Source of the DNA: Rattus norvegicus
Taxonomy: Eukaryota > Chordata > Mammalia > Rodentia > Muridae
Length of the DNA stretch: 64,000 nt
NCBI RefSeq assembly: GCF_036323735.1
Contig: NC_086034.1
Location: 40,786,439-40,850,438 of the forward strand
Direction of reading: 5' to 3'
Part shown: piece after piece, positions 63,456-64,000 of the stretch
Layout of the letters: each line of letters begins with the position of its first letter
Position numbering within the stretch: the stretch's first letter is position 1
Notes under the pieces: model-generated
The model's input: only the letters and a program-made list of their open reading frames with translations
The model's database searches: none
Told to the model about the DNA's origin: nothing
Position numbers and translations under genes: made by a program

Positions 63456-64000
63456 AGGAGGTGCTCCTGCTTGGGAAAGCAGTGAGGTATGATTCCACCT
63501 TTCAAATGGATCTATTCAGAACTTCATTCAAGCCCTGAGCCTTCTAAGCCTACAGAGCCTGGATAACAGGTGTGAAAGCACTGCTTTCTGAAATCTAACC
63601 ACATTTTCTAGTTTTCCTACCCCTCTCCACCGATTTAAAGAATTATTTGTTGCCCCTATTCATCTGGAAGAAGTTATAAAGTTTTCATACCAATTTCCTG
63701 GGCTTGGGCATCTGGTAATAGTTATTTTACAAACAAATAAATGCTGTCATTTTAAGGAATAATTTGGGAATGATCATAATTTTGAACAAGGAGAAAATAA
63801 GTGTGATGGTTTGTGAAGCCATAATCTTAATTATTAAAAACCTTTATATTGATGCAAAGTTAAAGTGATTTCTTATTTTGATGCAGAATGTATTTTGATA
63901 CAGATTTAGGATTTTCATTTGTATAAATTTCTTATATTGGTACAAAATTTAGATTAATATTGTTACTCTTAGGTAGACATTGTGCCTATGCAACTCTTTT
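63456..64000. other. No gene recognised
   Basis: Unassigned AT-rich DNA up to the window end. Confidence 0.45.

Overview
The window is repeat-rich, gene-poor rodent DNA, almost certainly from a rat (Rattus). Three things point there. An ID SINE lies at 32100. There are several L1 copies with rat-type 5'UTR, ORF1 and ORF2 parts. The HPRT retropseudogene at 62.8-63.5 kb keeps residues that I recall as separating rat from mouse HPRT (MSTLSPS start, YSPQM, KRTSRS). I found no functional cellular gene, tRNA, rRNA, CRISPR array or bacterial-style operon. Almost every open reading frame is a chance frame or a fragment of a mobile element.

Layout. 1-29 kb is mostly unique or old DNA with scattered SINEs (B1, B2, B3, B4/RSINE, ID), microsatellites, a 41-bp minisatellite (12.76-12.92 kb), several copies of old rodent interspersed repeats, a solo ERV1 LTR inserted into a GATA microsatellite (16.36-16.92 kb), and one orphan 130-codon ORF (28.77-29.16 kb). 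29.4-33.4 kb is a cluster of L1 3' ends in both orientations, with an LTR fragment and an ID element. 33.37-39.56 kb is a complete-ended class II (ERVK/IAP-like) provirus that landed in an old L1 3'UTR. It has 6-bp target duplications, a primer binding site, a polypurine tract and two 303-bp LTRs differing at four CpG sites. Its genes are wrecked: two separate gag starts, no recognisable reverse transcriptase, a broken integrase, and an integrase-tail/env-TM fusion frame. 39.7-47.2 kb is mostly unrecognised DNA with an ancient L1, SINEs and simple repeats. 47.25-52.94 kb is an L1 (5'UTR, ORF1, ORF2 endonuclease and start of RT) split by a 2.65-kb LTR element on the minus strand. 53.5-55.35 kb is an older, internally deleted L1. 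56.5-60.9 kb is a rearranged L1 cluster with an inverted 5'UTR and two 3' parts sharing one breakpoint. 60.88-61.56 kb is an ERV1-type LTR with 130-bp tandem repeats, followed by a GGA/GAA repeat. 62.8-63.46 kb is the HPRT retropseudogene.

How it fits together. The window records layered insertions, not a working pathway: LTR elements inside L1s, a B1 inside an older repeat, an LTR inside a microsatellite. The most interesting item is the ERVK provirus. Its near-identical LTRs say it inserted recently, yet its coding region is badly decayed and mosaic. That suggests it was copied in trans while already defective. Calls of repeat families come from memory of consensus sequences and were not checked against a database.
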